NCBI RefSeq assembly: GCF_050624435.1
Contig: NC_134538.1
Coordinates: forward strand, 117,574,437 to 117,638,436
Direction: 5' to 3'
Origin: Tenrec ecaudatus
Lineage: Eukaryota; Chordata; Mammalia; Afrosoricida; Tenrecidae
Length of the DNA stretch: 64,000 bases
Position numbers and translations under genes: made by a program. Below are positions 46,251 to 60,059 of this stretch, one piece after another. The first letter of the stretch is position 1; every line of letters starts with the position of its first letter. The notes under the pieces were generated by a model. The model was not told where the DNA came from. It was given only the letters and a program-made list of their open reading frames with translations, and ran no database searches.

Positions 46251-47257
46251 ACTGCCTTCTACACATATTTCTCTTTAGCTCTCATTTCAAAAATATCTTC
46301 ACAATAAGTTAGGCTCTCCCAGGACACAGAAAACCATGCTTCAGTAAGCACTATGCAAATTTCACAGAAGAACCATGCAGTCAAAGATACTAAGCACTGA
46401 TTGCAGGATCAAAATTCTATATATTTCTCAGGATACAGATTCTGTACTGAATTCAATAATACATAAAACTGGACAAGCAAAATCTAGGTTGAAATGAGAG
46501 TCAAATTTCTATTCTAAAGAGAACAAGTGGACAAAGGGAATTTCATTCTATAAATAATACTATTTAATCATTAAACCATAATTGAAAACTTTGGACCGTT
46601 ATATTTTTTTTAAGTGAAAGAAGCTGAAACTAATGAATTTGTATGATTCAACTATGACCATATACCCAGTAAGAATTGTTGTGGAGGTTTTTTGTAGATG
46701 TGATTAACATCTACAAACAGTAGACTTAAAGCAAAGTGGAATTGAAGTAAAGTGTATCCTCCATAAGCAGGATGAGCCTCGGACACGAAGTCAAACAGAG
46801 CTAAGATGAGACATCTGAGACGTCCCCAAACTTCCCAAAGCAAGCAAAAGCTCTGCCGGTGGATCTCAGGGTCGTGGGAGATTTTCAGTTCTTAAAACTT
46901 ACCCTACAGGGTTTAGAGTTTCCTAGCTGAACCCCAAAATCACATAGAAAAATTCTGAAATAAATTTGCCATTTTTAATTGCTGGTAAGTTGGCTTCCAT
47001 TTCTAGCAATGTTAAGTTTAACAGAATGAAAGGGTGATCAGCTTGGCACCACCTTAATTACAGGTGATATAAGTCTACTTTTCATTCTACTGTAACAATA
47101 TTTGTTATTGGGGATCCTCTTGTTTTCATCAATTCAATGATTTACCTCTTGTAATGAATGGACATGTCAAAAGCAAGCAAGCCCAAACACCACTGTTCTC
47201 ACTTCTGAGAATCATTCTGGGTACATTTCGTCTAAGATTTAAATGTTTATTCTTAAT
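46251..47257. other. AT-rich sequence
   Basis: Nothing recognised. Confidence 0.4.
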
Positions 47258-47450
47258 TCAAACTCTATACCATTGAGTTGATGCCTATTCAGAGCGACCC
47301 TAACCGTCAGGGTAGAACTGCCTGTGTGTCCAAGGCTGTAACTCGTAATAGGAGTAAAATGCCTGTCTTTCTCCCACAGAGCCCCGGGTGGTTTGACCAC
47401 TAACTGTTCGGTCAGCAATCCCATGTCAGCCACTATGCCACTAGCACCCC
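47258..47450 (-). repeat. AfroSINE
   Basis: Plus strand: CATTGAGTTGATGCCTATTC, CCTAACCGTCAGGGTAGAAC, TTTCTCCCACAGAGCCCCGG and GCCACTATGCCACTAGCACC. Confidence 0.92.
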
Positions 47451-47664
47451 ATTCTTCTCTTAGTCCACGTTATAGAAAAGAAGTTTGTCTAATTTCCATT
47501 TTTTATATTCCATTTTTGTCATGAACGTTTTGAAGTTCCTATTTGTATACATATGTGTATATACATGATTGAATCATATAAATGTCTATGTATATAATAT
47601 AGGTGTGTGTTTATAAATACACACATACATATTCTTCCTTACATGTATTGGAGTTACAACAAAC

Positions 47665-47785
47665 TGCATGCAGTATATACTCGTGTATAAGCTGAGTTTT
47701 TCAGCACATTTGTAATGCAGTTTTTGTCGTAAAATTAGGTGACTCGGCTGATATTTGGGTCGACTTATACTCGAGTATATATGGT
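47665..47785 (-). mobile_element. Small MITE with TATACT-type inverted ends
   Basis: The left end is TATATACTCGTGTATAAGC and the right end is GACTTATACTCGAGTATATA, an inverted repeat of about 20 bp. The interior is the reverse complement of the copy at 6500-6612, with GTCACCTAATTTTACGACAA on the minus strand. Confidence 0.8.
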
Positions 47786-47970
47786 AAGTGCATGATTTTT
47801 ATTTGTTTGTTTTCTTATTTCATAAACTATTACAGCACATAACTTGTTGGCGTTAGCATTCTCAGAGGAGTACTCACAAGTATTTTATAGAATGTTTCCA
47901 TTTTATGTAATGTTTACATACAACCCAAAAGACAAAGATCATATGAAAATAAATACTGGTGGAAATAAAA

Positions 47971-48113
47971 GGCAGTATTGATTTTTTTTGTTTTGTTTTT
48001 TTAAGCATTTTATTAGGGACTCATACAACTCTTATCACAATCCATACATACATCAATTGTATAAAGCACATCTGTACATGCTTTGCCCTCATCATTTGGC
48101 AGTATTGATTTTT
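47971..48113 (-). mobile_element. Very short L1 insertion with 16-bp target duplication
   Basis: An insert of about 111 bp (47987-48097), made of a T-rich tail and the last 80 or so bp of the L1 3' end, lies between exact copies of GGCAGTATTGATTTTT (47971-47986 and 48098-48113). It is an extreme 5' truncation and probably recent. Confidence 0.9.
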
Positions 48114-48350
48114 AATGAGGTATTTGACTTACATCACAACCAATGTGCGATGGCCTCCAGACGATCATGCTATTGTACGGACTACAGCACACCCGTTTCA
48201 GAGTCTGACTCAGGAGAACTGGTCATCACTACAGGACAACGCGGGACTGTCCCGAGGTGTCCCGAGACTCATCTGTCGCACAGCATGCTGTCACATTTCC
48301 CCCGATGGGCCAGCTGCTGGGCTTGAACCACCAAACCTTCAGTTATATTT
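48114..48350 (-). repeat. Possible AfroSINE, strongly diverged
   Basis: GGGCTTGAACCACCAAACCTTC near 48319 resembles the reversed tRNA-like head; the tail side is hard to align. Confidence 0.35.
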
Positions 48351-48359
48351 AGCAAAGTT

Positions 48360-48825
48360 GTCTCTTTGAGGACCAACGTGTACAGGACCAAAGCCATGGC
48401 ATTTCCAGTCTCCTCATGTGCGTGTGAAAGCTGGATGATGAATAATGGAGATTGAGTAAGGATCGCCGATTCTGAATTATTGAGCATTGAAAGTGTCATG
48501 GACTGGAGGAAGTATGAACAAATCTGTCTTCACAGAGGTACAGGCGGAATGAGCCTTACACTCAATGACAGGCAGAACTTGTGTCATGTACTTTGGATGA
48601 GTTATCAGAGGGTTCAGTCCCTGCAGAATAGGGTGCTTGGAAAAGACAGGGATCAGCCAAAAATGAGGCAGACCCTCTCTGAGATTGATTGACACAGTGA
48701 CTGTCCCACGGACTCACGGGATTTCAGTTCAAGTATTGTGCAGGGTAGGGAAACGTGTCATTATATTGCAGGAGGTGTATTGTCAGTCAGAATCAATTCT
48801 GCAGCTGCTAACAGCAATACAGGTA
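48360..48825 (+). repeat. BovB/RTE LINE 3' end
   Basis: Plus frames contain CESWMMNNG, WMSYQRVQSLQNRVLGKDRD and a DQPKMRQTLSEID end, which match the RTE C-terminal region. It ends GTCAGAATCAATTCTGCAGC. Confidence 0.8.
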
Positions 48826-50747
48826 TAGGTCATTTGATGTAGTCAGCAACAATCAGGCAGCTATTAGTTACTTAATATCCTCTCAGGCAACTCAGGACTG
48901 CATATATATATATATTTGTTGTCCCATAAGGTTTTATTTCTTTTTTAAAGGAAAAGTAGCTCTCCTTTTGTCCATTATTTTCCCCCAAAGTTTTCATTTT
49001 CGCCAAACTCCCAATGTGAAGGCACAGTATGATTCCAGGCATGCCCCAAATGCTGCAGCAGCAACTCCTTGCCCTCACTGTGGTCCCATCACCGCCCAGA
49101 GTGTACAGTTTCTCACTATGGACACAGGGTCGCATCTGCCAAGCTACTCTGTCCTGCTGGGGTACTGATGGTGTCCCCGGGTCCCAAGTCACGTGGGGAC
49201 TCGCAGATCCAGGTGTCTGCATATTATCAGGAAACCAATCTACAAACAGGGTGTCAGCAGTCAGGACCACAACTGACACCTGTATCTTTAGCACCCACAC
49301 ACCTGGGCGCTGTAACCACCCCTGTATATCTCTGTTTGCGCTCCTCCTTCCCTGTGTTGGAACATGTTTGAAATCCTGTTCTGGCTGCCAGCTCTTATGT
49401 GTCTCAACTGCATGCACACCAAGAGTATTCTTCTCTATTCACTTGATAGACTCTAGGCTTTGCTGCTGGACACCCACAAGCTTAAAAAATAATGGGGATT
49501 AAACTACATATTATATTCAAACTTCTTGTACATAATAGAGTGTTCACACAATATCCAAATTGTACACTGTCCTATTTTACAGAATGCATTGTGGATGTTG
49601 TCAGACACACTTAAGTAGCATATATGCATATATGCATATATACATACAGACAATACATATTGGCTTACATAATTATTACTGCATAACCATATGAGAACAT
49701 CCTACCACACTACTGCTGCCTTAACTACCAGAGAAACATTAAATCAACATACTCTTGATTACCTAATCACTTGGATGGATATAAATTTTGCTTCTTTTGA
49801 TAAGGTGCTGGCTCTGAAATTTACAACATCAACACCTGGCCTGCCCTACCCACCTATCAAAAGTGCCAGATACCTACAGGCATTGTAACTCACCATGGAA
49901 ATAGTTGGATTTTTGCTGATATAATATCTCTGTTAAAAAAAAGAAAGGAAAATGCCTTCCAATTTAACAAGTACAGATTGCAATAGTGTAAAAGACCAAT
50001 AAAAGAAACACTCAAACATAAACATTCAAATTGTTATATGCTAGGGCAGTAAAATAATGTCACAAATATTATAGTACTATTGGATGTTTTGGAAATAGTT
50101 TTAAGAATGAAAGAATGAATCTGTTGGAGAAAAGGGTCAAGAGGCAGACTGATAGTCAGAACACGACATCTCCAACTATAGGGTTTAGTATACAAATTTT
50201 GTTTTTGTTAAAAACCAATAATATCATCTTGGTTTAAACATAATAATAATGATGCACTGCAATAGAGATTATTGTGTACCATAAGAAGAACCAGTCCCCA
50301 CACACCTGGTCCCTGCTGCCACCCCTGTGCACCTTAGTGCCCTCCTCCTGCCTGCACTCAGATGTGAATCAACTCCTGTTCTGACTGCGGCTGCAGCTCT
50401 CCTCTGGCCCAGCGGCAGACCTGCCAAGCACAGCCACCTGCATTTATAGTCATAGATTCCTTGATTTATATTATACAGGCTTTGACTTATATATGGTAAC
50501 CCATCTAAGATTATTGTATTTTCAGCAGACTGTCCAACCAAACCCCGGTCATCTGCCTTCTAAAACCCAGCTCCTCTCCTCCCATCTCGAGGTGAGCTCA
50601 TTTTGGAGGCCCTTTAGTCAATTCCCTAATGAAGTCGTAGATGTCCTATTTCACAGTGATGATAAAAACGAATAACGCTTGTTGGTCGAACATTTTGGTA
50701 TGAATAAGTTTGAAGCAAACTGTGGTGAATTAAAGAACTCGCTGGTA
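48826..50747. other. Unassigned sequence with a repeated GC-rich block
   Basis: GC-richer blocks at about 49255-49410 and 50295-50405 resemble each other (see findings). Overlapping open frames at 48872-49502 on both strands have no domain I can name. The rest is AT-rich, with a TATATGCATATATGC cluster at 49620. Confidence 0.35.
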
Positions 50748-50915
50748 TATTTCCCGTGGTAGCTCAATGATTCAATTATTGGCAGCTAACTGAAAGGTTG
50801 ATGGTTCGAGCTTAACTGCAGCTCTAAGGAATAAGAGCTGGGGGATCTGCTACTGTAAACCCTGGAGAGGCTATTGGGCTATTTTACTGTCAGACAGGGT
50901 AGCAGTGGGCTGGAG
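50748..50915 (+). repeat. AfroSINE, diverged
   Basis: GCAGCTAACTGAAAGGTTGA then TGGTTCGAGC is the tRNA-like B-box region, followed by the GATCTGCTACTGTAAACC body. Confidence 0.8.
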
Positions 50916-52699
50916 TGGAATGAACAGCACACTAGAGCAACGATAGGTAGCTAATTAAAGATCACATGTAAATGTCATACCAGATCCCTCTATTTGGATA
51001 AGAGAGTGGAGATGTCATATCCAGATAAATATTAAAGAATCTGGAATATTAATTTTGTCTGGTTTGGGTCTACTACAGCCTTCATCTGAGATTTATTGAT
51101 TTTTTTCAACAACCATAAATGCAGTTTTGCTTTTCACAATTTTTTTGAGAGATTGTCTCAAATTTCATAAGTAAAAATTATGGATGTTATTAATTCACTT
51201 TTCTCCATCATCTAATTTACTATGAGTTACCTGTTCAATTCAAGTTTAAAGCTTTGTCAGGGATTACGTAGCAGCAAAGTTGGAATACAAGAAGGACATC
51301 TGCCTCGGTGTAGGAAGAATTCCAAGAAACACAAAATAAAATAAAAGATGGGTCTCCCAGGGAAAGCATTGTCTAAATGGTTAATCAAGGTTCTGAACAA
51401 GCCTTTGCTGTCGAGTCAAGTACACACAACATGGAATGCTGCTCCTTTATTTGGGCACATGTGACCCTTAAATTCCTTAATCTGAAAACGCTCTTATTGT
51501 CACACACAAGTCTCCTAAATGAAAAACAGTAGAAAAAGAGGTTGTTCTGGAATAAAAAACAGCACAAAAATTGCTTGATTTCCAAGTGTGAGGCACATTG
51601 GGCCAATCTAAAAACAACATAGAAATATGTCTCTTACTGAGTTATTAATAATGGTGGGCGTAGGTTGCAGAATAATGCCAGTAAGTGTAAGTCTGATATA
51701 TACCAGATTCCAAAGTGATTAGTGATATACTTTTGGTGCATATTTTCAATTCCTTAGATCATAAATTCTAGGACAGAACTGGGGGCTGGGGTTTTCATTT
51801 CTCTAATTTAAATTGTCAAGCACAGCAAACTGCAAGATTGATCAGTAATGATAACAAGAAAATGTTTTCAGAGTGAAAAACAATTTTAAAAATCTTCCTC
51901 GATTTATGTTGTAATGATAGAATGATGATTGTATGCTTTTAATTTGGAACGTGCAGTTCTGTGTTGATAGGAAACTAGAAATTTCCAAACAACAGATAAT
52001 AAATATATAACTGAGATTAGTCCAGAAGAGTTTTCCACCAAAGTTTATAAGCTCTACAATCAAAAAAAGACTTCACCCACCACTATGGGTGCTATTTTAA
52101 TTACATGGTTACTTATTTTTGTTTACATATTTAAAAAAATTTTCTTAGAAGACTCTAACCAGAAATTAAACATAAAATGCAATTTTATTCCAAAGATTTT
52201 AATCGTTCCAACTATAGTTATTAAAATGATTTTAATGGTGACTAAAGGCTAATCATCCTAGCATTTGACTATTTAACTAATATTTTTATCTTTCCTGTGG
52301 TAAACACTTTTTTTCTCTCTTTCTACAATATTCATGGATTTCACATTTACTTCATCATTCACGGTAAAAATTGTTAAAGAAAAATTACCAAATATTGTTA
52401 ATTATATATTCTAAAGAATCTTATTAATATAAGTTGGGCAATCCAGAATGAACAAATCAACAGTGCTGTAGAAATTCCTCTCAATTAAAAAATAGAAGTG
52501 ATAAAACCTTTATTGACTCATATCAGATAATGAATTAGTGATGTTGACACTCACAAACCCATTAAATATTTAGCAAAATTTGATGAACTACCTTTATTAC
52601 TACCTTAAAGACAAAGGAGGTTGGCATAAAACTAAATGTCCTAAATAATGTTATAAGCTATTAATTGGAAATGTAAATTCTAAAAGACCTTGGTGACTA
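50916..52699. other. AT-rich sequence
   Basis: No gene or named repeat recognised over about 1.8 kb. Confidence 0.4.
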
Positions 52700-52758
52700 T
52701 GTTAGACAGGTTTCTCTAGAGAAACAAAACCAGGACACTTATGATTATAGATAGATAC

Positions 52759-52829
<71 letters not shown>

Positions 52830-53334
52830 CAGCATAAGAAATAAGCAGCTAATTAATCCACAGAACAGTACAAATGGCTCAGTGAGACAGTTAATACATT
52901 GGGAGTTCTTCAACTCATGAGGACTGTTGAGTGCAAACCGAGGAAACAGACTGCTGAGTCCTCTGTAGAGCAATACAGGCCGTCTGGCCACAAACAGCAA
53001 ACAGCAGGGCAGGTCACCACTAGCCAGATGACAGAGTCCGAGAGTCCCCAGCTCAAGTGATGTACACACCAGTAGTGTGGCAAAACAGGTCTTGAAGGAA
53101 CCTCAACTGTAGCAACACAGTCCATGGGTTAGGTGTCCCACAGGCAGTGGGGCTTGCAAGTTGAGGCAGAGAATTAGCTAAGGTAGCCACACACTGGTCC
53201 GATCATCAGAGTAAGAGACAACAAAGGAGAGGCTCACTGAGCCATTTATCTCTTTTCCCTTCAATTAAACTGCAACTGTATTAATCCCCCATGTGTTTGT
53301 TGTCCAGGTTGGCACAATAAACCTATCTATCACA
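52700..53334 (-). repeat. ERVL-like LTR, divergent subfamily, with internal (GATA)n
   Basis: Reversed it begins TGTGATAGATAGG and ends GTTTCTCTAGAGAAACC then TGTCTAACA, with TG...CA ends. The 3' end resembles the LTRs at 0.4, 41 and 45.7 kb (GTCCTGGTTTTGTTTCTC). A GATA tetranucleotide array at 52747-52828 sits inside it. Flanking 5-mers (GACTA, GCGAT) do not match. The 117-codon minus frame is not called as a gene. Confidence 0.6.
52747..52828. repeat. (GATA)n microsatellite
   Basis: About twenty GATA units with one CATA interruption near the left end, within the LTR. Confidence 0.95.
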
Positions 53335-53699
53335 GCGATATTAAAATTCTTCCTGTTTCTGGTAAGAAATATAAGTAAACCGTATAATCTAAGTATTAAT
53401 TTTACAGGTAACAAGACAGTTAGACAATAAACACATTTCATTATGAGGTATTTGTAGACTTTCTATGTAGACCTCCTGAGTTTCTTCCCCAATAATTATA
53501 GTCCCATTAGCATGCTGGCAGTTTCTAGATTCAGTTTTTGACATGTGAGTATTCTCTTCAAACTCTTGTGAGAATTTTCATAAAATGTTATGTTTAAGGA
53601 TTACAGTTATTATTTCTTTGATTAAATTATGCACAAGTTAATCTTGCTCTTTCATTTTCAAGAATCAGAAATTCCAGGGCAACCTAATTTTGAAATAGG

Positions 53700-54105
53700 T
53701 TCTTGAGTCTTGAGTCCAGAGAAGACATCCTAGGAGAGATGATTGTTGAACTATTGTTCCAAGTTCTATCAAGGGGATTCCAGCCAAGCATCACATGGTA
53801 CAACAGAATGAAGACAGTCTTATGTCATCCTTAAACAATTGCTGGGCTTGGTCCATTGTCAAATCCTCTCTGTCAATCTACCTTTGTCTTTGAGGGCCTT
53901 TGTCTTGCTGACTGACCTATTTTACTGAGCGTGATGCCTTTCCCCTGAGTGGACCATGCTAATGATATTTCCGAAACTTATGAGACACAGTCTTACCATT
54001 ATTATCTCCAAGGCACATTCAACTGAACCTATTTCAAGACAGGTCTGTTTGTTTCCCTAAAAGTCCAGGGTATATTCAATATTGAACTGAGACATAGGTA
54101 AGCTA
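53700..54105 (-). repeat. BovB/RTE LINE 3' end, diverged
   Basis: CATGCTAATGATATTTCCGA, AAGGCACATTCAACTGAAC and AAAAGTCCAGGGTATATTC follow the reversed RTE order seen at 26304-26620. The left part is eroded. Confidence 0.6.
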
Positions 54106-54604
54106 AATATTTAGCTAGATCCAGAAGGAGCAATGAACAAGGATGGTCATTAACATTGTTGAGTGTGATATGACTCCTGCAAAATTTTAATAGCTACCAG
54201 CTTAATCATTTCATAATTAGCCATTCACAAAAATCAAGTTGATCAAGATAATACACAACTGAAATTTACAGTTATTCTTAGAGAAAGCATCAGTGAGAAC
54301 TTAATGTCATATATTAAACTATAGCACCAAGTTTGTGACTATAGTAGTTTTACTCTTAGGAAGGCAATTATTATGTGCTTCTCCAGAGCATTCGTTTTTC
54401 TGCTTGTCCATTTTCATGCCTTCATAAAATACATGAATTCATTTTGGTTGCTTCTTTAATTATATGTATTTTAAAACATATGTATGGAACACAGAAATTT
54501 TTCAAAATTCATCATGACTGAATTATAAGAATTTGTCCACATACTGTGGCATGTTTCCTCATGCTTAAGTATTTAACAAATTGTTACTTGCTAGGTTTAT
54601 ATAT
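54106..54604. other. AT-rich sequence
   Basis: Nothing recognised. Confidence 0.4.
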
Positions 54605-55384
54605 ATTTTAAATCATTTTTGGGGGGGTTCGTACAACTCTTATCACAATCCATACATCCATCCATTGTGTCGAGCACATTTGTATATTTGTTACCCTCAT
54701 TATTCTCAAAAATCTGGTTTCTACTTGAGCCCTTGGTATCAGCTCCTCATTTTTCCCCTCCCTCCCCACTACCACCTCCTTCATGAACCTTTTACAATTT
54801 AAAAATTATTATTATTTTGTCATGTCTTAGACTGTCTGAGGTCTCACTTTACCCACTTTTCTGTTGTCCACCCCTTAGGGAGGAGGTTATATGTAGATCT
54901 TTGTAATTGGTTCCCCCTTTCTACCCACCTTCTGTCCACCCTCCTGGTATCACCACTCTCACCACTGGTCCTGATGGGATCATCAGTCCTGGATTCCCTG
55001 TGTTTCCAGTTCCTTTCCATACCAGTGTACATCCTCTGGTCTAGCCAGAATGGTAAGATAGAATTGGGATCTTGATAGTATGGGGGTAGGAAGTGGGGGA
55101 CGGAGAGGAAGCATGTAAGAACTAGAGGAAAGTTGTATGTTTCATCGTTGCTACACTGCACACTGACTGGCTTGTCTCCTCCCTACGACCCTTCTGTAAA
55201 GGGATGTCTAGTTGCCTAGAGATGGGCTTTGGGTCCCCACTCTGCACTCCCCCTCATTCACAATGATAATATTTTTTGTTCTTTGATGCCTGATACCTCA
55301 TCCCTTTAACACTTTGTGATCTCACAGGCTAGTGTGCTTCTTCCATGTGGGCTTTGTTGCTTCTCAGCTAGATGGCCACTTGTT

Positions 55385-56148
<764 letters not shown>

Positions 56149-56206
56149 CTAGATGGCCACTTGTTAACCTTCAAGCCTTTCAGACCCCAGATGCTATATC
56201 TTTTGA

Positions 56207-57809
56207 TGACTTGCCAGGTTTATATTATTCTTTTCCTAGCTGATGATTTTAGTCCAGGTTTCCCGATTCCTCAGTGTTTTAAAATAGATTTCTTTAAAAG
56301 TTTATGCTATCTTTATCTGACTCTCCCTGTTTCATTGAAATTTTATTAATATGTCCATGCCACTCCTCTGAAAATCCATAGGTTATGTCCCTTGTTAAAT
56401 GCTTGCCAATCATCTTTACTGCTGTGTCTATTACAAACAGTACTTATTCGGACAGCCATCACTTTTTACTAATCATTAGCCTTGCGGATTATTTAGGTTC
56501 TTTCTTATGATCTCAATGGCTACAAAATTCCTGACTTCTCCATTTTTTGTGTGGGTGACCCAGGCTATCGAATAATGTGTTTTTTCTGCTAAAACATAGA
56601 GAAGACTAAGAAGTGACTAATTTAAGACCACAATATCACTCCTCCCCAGGAAATGAGCATGCATAAATAAATATTTTTAGAAAATAAGCTTGAAAAAAAT
56701 TTCAAGTGGTACAGTATAGTTATCTTTACACACTCTTCACATAAAGATAAATCTGTGTATTCATTTTAGTGACCATTTTGACTTTTCTCTTAAAATTAGC
56801 ATGCATATGCTGTTGATCCCCTTTGAAGTAATTTATTTTACTGAAATTTACACATAAGTAGCTGTGTCAAGGGTTTTAATTTCCACTTAGTATTTTAATG
56901 TTTGAGGAAATTATGTGTATGCCAAGTCTGAATTGACTCTCCATCTTCCCAAGGTGGATTTCTCTAAGGCAGAGAGGTCAGACTCCTCTCCCTTCCAATA
57001 TGGTTCACCCTATTCTGATAACAACTGTCTTACACACACCCTTCTCTACTGGGGTTGATCATCTGCTGCAGTGTCCACAGAGAATGCACTGATTGTATCC
57101 ATGATTAGAAGTTTACTAGACAAGTCGACAGGTCAGTTATGTGTATAAGAGACACAGTTCTTTTGTCCACAGTGCCTCTTCACAGCTAAGCTTTCTGGAA
57201 AATCACTGTATGTTCCCTGCCCGCCGCCACAGGGCCTCTTGACTTCTGCACTTTCCTGGCAGCTGTGCTAAAGTTCCTTTGGTAGTGACAAATGCCCTAG
57301 GCTGGCTCTCTGCAACCAATCAGCCTTCTGCCTGAAGGCACTCAGCTTCCTCCTTCTGTGGGCTGGGATGCCCACCTTCTACCTCCTGCAGGCATCTCAG
57401 ACACAATGCTCGCTTGGCTTTTCTTGTTGATAGTGAGTCTCTCTTCCTGTTTCTGAGATAGCTCTTTTTATACCTAACAAAATGGAAAAACTTATTAGTT
57501 TCATTCACCCTATTGCATGTTGCCAACCACTAAATTGTTGGGAGTTATAAGTACTATGGTTAGAAATGTCATACACAGGGATTCAACTGTGCTAAAATGC
57601 TGAAGAATAAAAATGACATAATGTCCATTAAAAAGTGATTAAATAAATTATAGCACATCCAAATTTTAAAATAAATAGTCTACGAGTCTAATAAAGCAGA
57701 AAGAATCATAAGCAAAGACATGACATGAAAGATCATAAAAATATATATTGAAAAGGAAAAAGTTATGAAAATCCATAATAAATTCTATTCATTAAGAATA
57801 CTTTAAACA
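56207..57809. other. Unassigned; possible LTR-like block at 57050-57480
   Basis: On the minus strand GTTAGGTATAAAAAGAGC near 57475 looks like a TATA box and is followed by moderately GC-rich sequence to about 57060. No TG...CA ends could be fixed, so it is not called as an LTR. The remainder is AT-rich with no gene. Confidence 0.3.
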
Positions 57810-57995
57810 TTTTAGCAGTTTTATTAACATACAATTCATACAATGATACAATTCAATGGTTTATGCCTATTAAAAATAGTTGCACAATCATCACCACAAT
57901 AGCATATTTTCTTATTTCTAATACTAATTTTTATTAGCACCTCCATTTCCCTCCATCCTCTCCTGTCATAATCCTAAGAAACTACTAATCCAATT
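57810..57995 (-). repeat. Ancient L1M 3' end
   Basis: TTAGCAGTTTTATTAACATAC, ACAATTCAATGGTTTATGCC and GCACAATCATCACCACAATA reproduce the reversed 3' end of old eutherian L1 elements. Confidence 0.75.
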
Positions 57996-58995
57996 ATTGT
58001 GTCCATAAATTTACCTGTGTTGGATTTCATATAAAAAATTGCAAACACACACAAAACCCAACTGCCATAACAAAATAAAATTGAGAAAAACCTCAACTGA
58101 CAAGAAAGCAGAAAATAATAAAAACTGAAACAAATTAAAAGTGGGTCAAAGGGGGGAGCATATGAAAGATGCTAGGTTTTAACTAACTCCATTTATCTTT
58201 CATCTATATTAACCCACTTTCCATTGTACTCTATCTGGTAGCAAGGTTTAAGAATAGTTTTTGAGTTTAAATACCAAAAATTTATGTAAGTAATAGAATA
58301 TATCTTAAGGTTTTTACAATAATTATCTTTGGTGAAGAGAGTGAGATGTGGTCAAGAAAAGAGAAATTCGATTTTGGTAGTTAATATACCTCTATGTTTA
58401 TTTAACATCTTAGTGTTTATTTATTAACATGCCTATTTATTTACTACTCAAATACTTCTATATATCTATGCTGTTTGACTAATTTTATAATATTTGAAAG
58501 TTAGTAGAGTATTCCTGATATTAACCTAATCTTAATTAGAAACAAAAACAAATATGCTTTCATGACTTACAGCATTGTCTTATGGAAATATTTTATAGGA
58601 AAACACATGTTAAGAACTCCAAATTTCCAGCTAAAACTTTGTCTACCAATCAGCACCCTATCTTTCTAAATCCAGAACAAATGATTGATTCAGGTATTTT
58701 ATAAAGTCTAGTCTGCTTTTGCCACATCTTGTAGCCATAGTCACAGGCAGCCTAGGACTTTTCAAATAAGGGTTTTGTTATAATGCCAAAGAAACATTTT
58801 TTCTACATTCCCAATTAATGATCCATACGATTTCGATCCAGTAAGGCTGCATGGCTGAAAGCACATTGAGTCCAGCTGTCTCAGTCTCCACAGGTTATAA
58901 AAATGAACCTTCTAAATCCATGATAGGAAAAAATAATAATCCAGTGGTTACAATATCAAAGGCGTCAACTTTCCTCACACATAACTGTATGTTAA
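57996..58995. other. AT-rich sequence
   Basis: Nothing recognised. Confidence 0.4.
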
Positions 58996-59150
58996 AAGGG
59001 GTCCTGCTGGTGATGTGGGCCAGAAGCTGGGCTGCTAACCACAAGGTTGGTGATTCAAACCCACTAGGTTCTTCATGGAAGAAAGATGCAACTATCTCCT
59101 CCCAGATTTACAGTCTTGGAAAGCCTATATAAGATTGCTACGAATCCAAA
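58996..59150 (+). repeat. AfroSINE, 3'-truncated
   Basis: GGGGTCCTGCTGGTGATGTG head, GGGCTGCTAACCACAAGGTT, TGATTCAAACCCACTAGG, then GATTTACAGTCTTGGAAAGCC and ATTGCTACGAATCC. Confidence 0.9.
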
Positions 59151-60059
59151 TGTTTAATTTCCATCAGTATTTGCCATCAGGAGGAGCCAGTGTCTGGTCA
59201 CAATTAAATCTCTGAGTTAAAAAGGGATAGAATGTATAAAAGAGAGAACAGTAGGAGGAAACATTGGCTTAGTATTTGGGGTAACAAACGAACTAGCAAG
59301 TGAGAGAGACAATGGAAGAAATGTAAAAATTCAGCAGATGTTATGATCATCTCAAGCAAAACAAATGAGCAACAAAAAACCCTTTCTCGCACAAAGTGGG
59401 CAAATTTGGCCTATATTTCAGGTTCCCAATCTAAATACCTGGTAGAAAACAGGCAAAGATTTCTGATTGGCTTTTGGAGGGGCAGTCACCTCACATGAAA
59501 TGAAGCAAAGGCCCATTTGGTAATGTCAGTGGCTAAAAATAAATCTAAGTAAGTAAGTAGAAATCCACCACTTGTGTAACAGTTTGTCTGCTGTGGTGTC
59601 TTGTGTGTTCTGTAATGCTGAATGCAGTCACTTGTATTTCAAATAACACCGGGCTCACACACAGTGAACAGGTTTCAGCCGAGCTTCCAGACTAAGACAA
59701 TGAAGGAGAACTAGGTGCTCTACTTTGTGGGAAGAAGCCACTGAAATCTTATGCATACCCTCAAAGCGCTGTCAAATACTGAAAATCTACACAGAGGAAG
59801 CAAAATCTTGTCAGCGATAAAGCAGGAGAAAGGGCTTCTCAGGCGCGGAGTCCCTTGACAGGGGACTGAAGAGATCTGATTTCTTGGCAGGCTGCTGTCC
59901 ATGGATAGTGGCCGGAATCCGGTGAAGCCTGTGCAAGAGGAACCGTGAGATCATCATTTGCTGATGGGGTACAACTCAAGGTAAAGAGAAACAGTGGCAA
60001 AAAAAAATCTTCTAATGAGTGGAACTTGGAATTCATGAAATGTGAGTTTAGAAAAATTT
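59151..60059. other. Unassigned sequence
   Basis: A GC-richer block at 59820-59960 has no recognised identity. No gene. Confidence 0.35.

Noticed and set aside
48872-49502. 181-codon minus frame and 157-codon plus frame on opposite strands
   Set aside because: They overlap on both strands, lack a family match or splice logic, and include a block that recurs at 50.3 kb, so they are likely repeat-derived.
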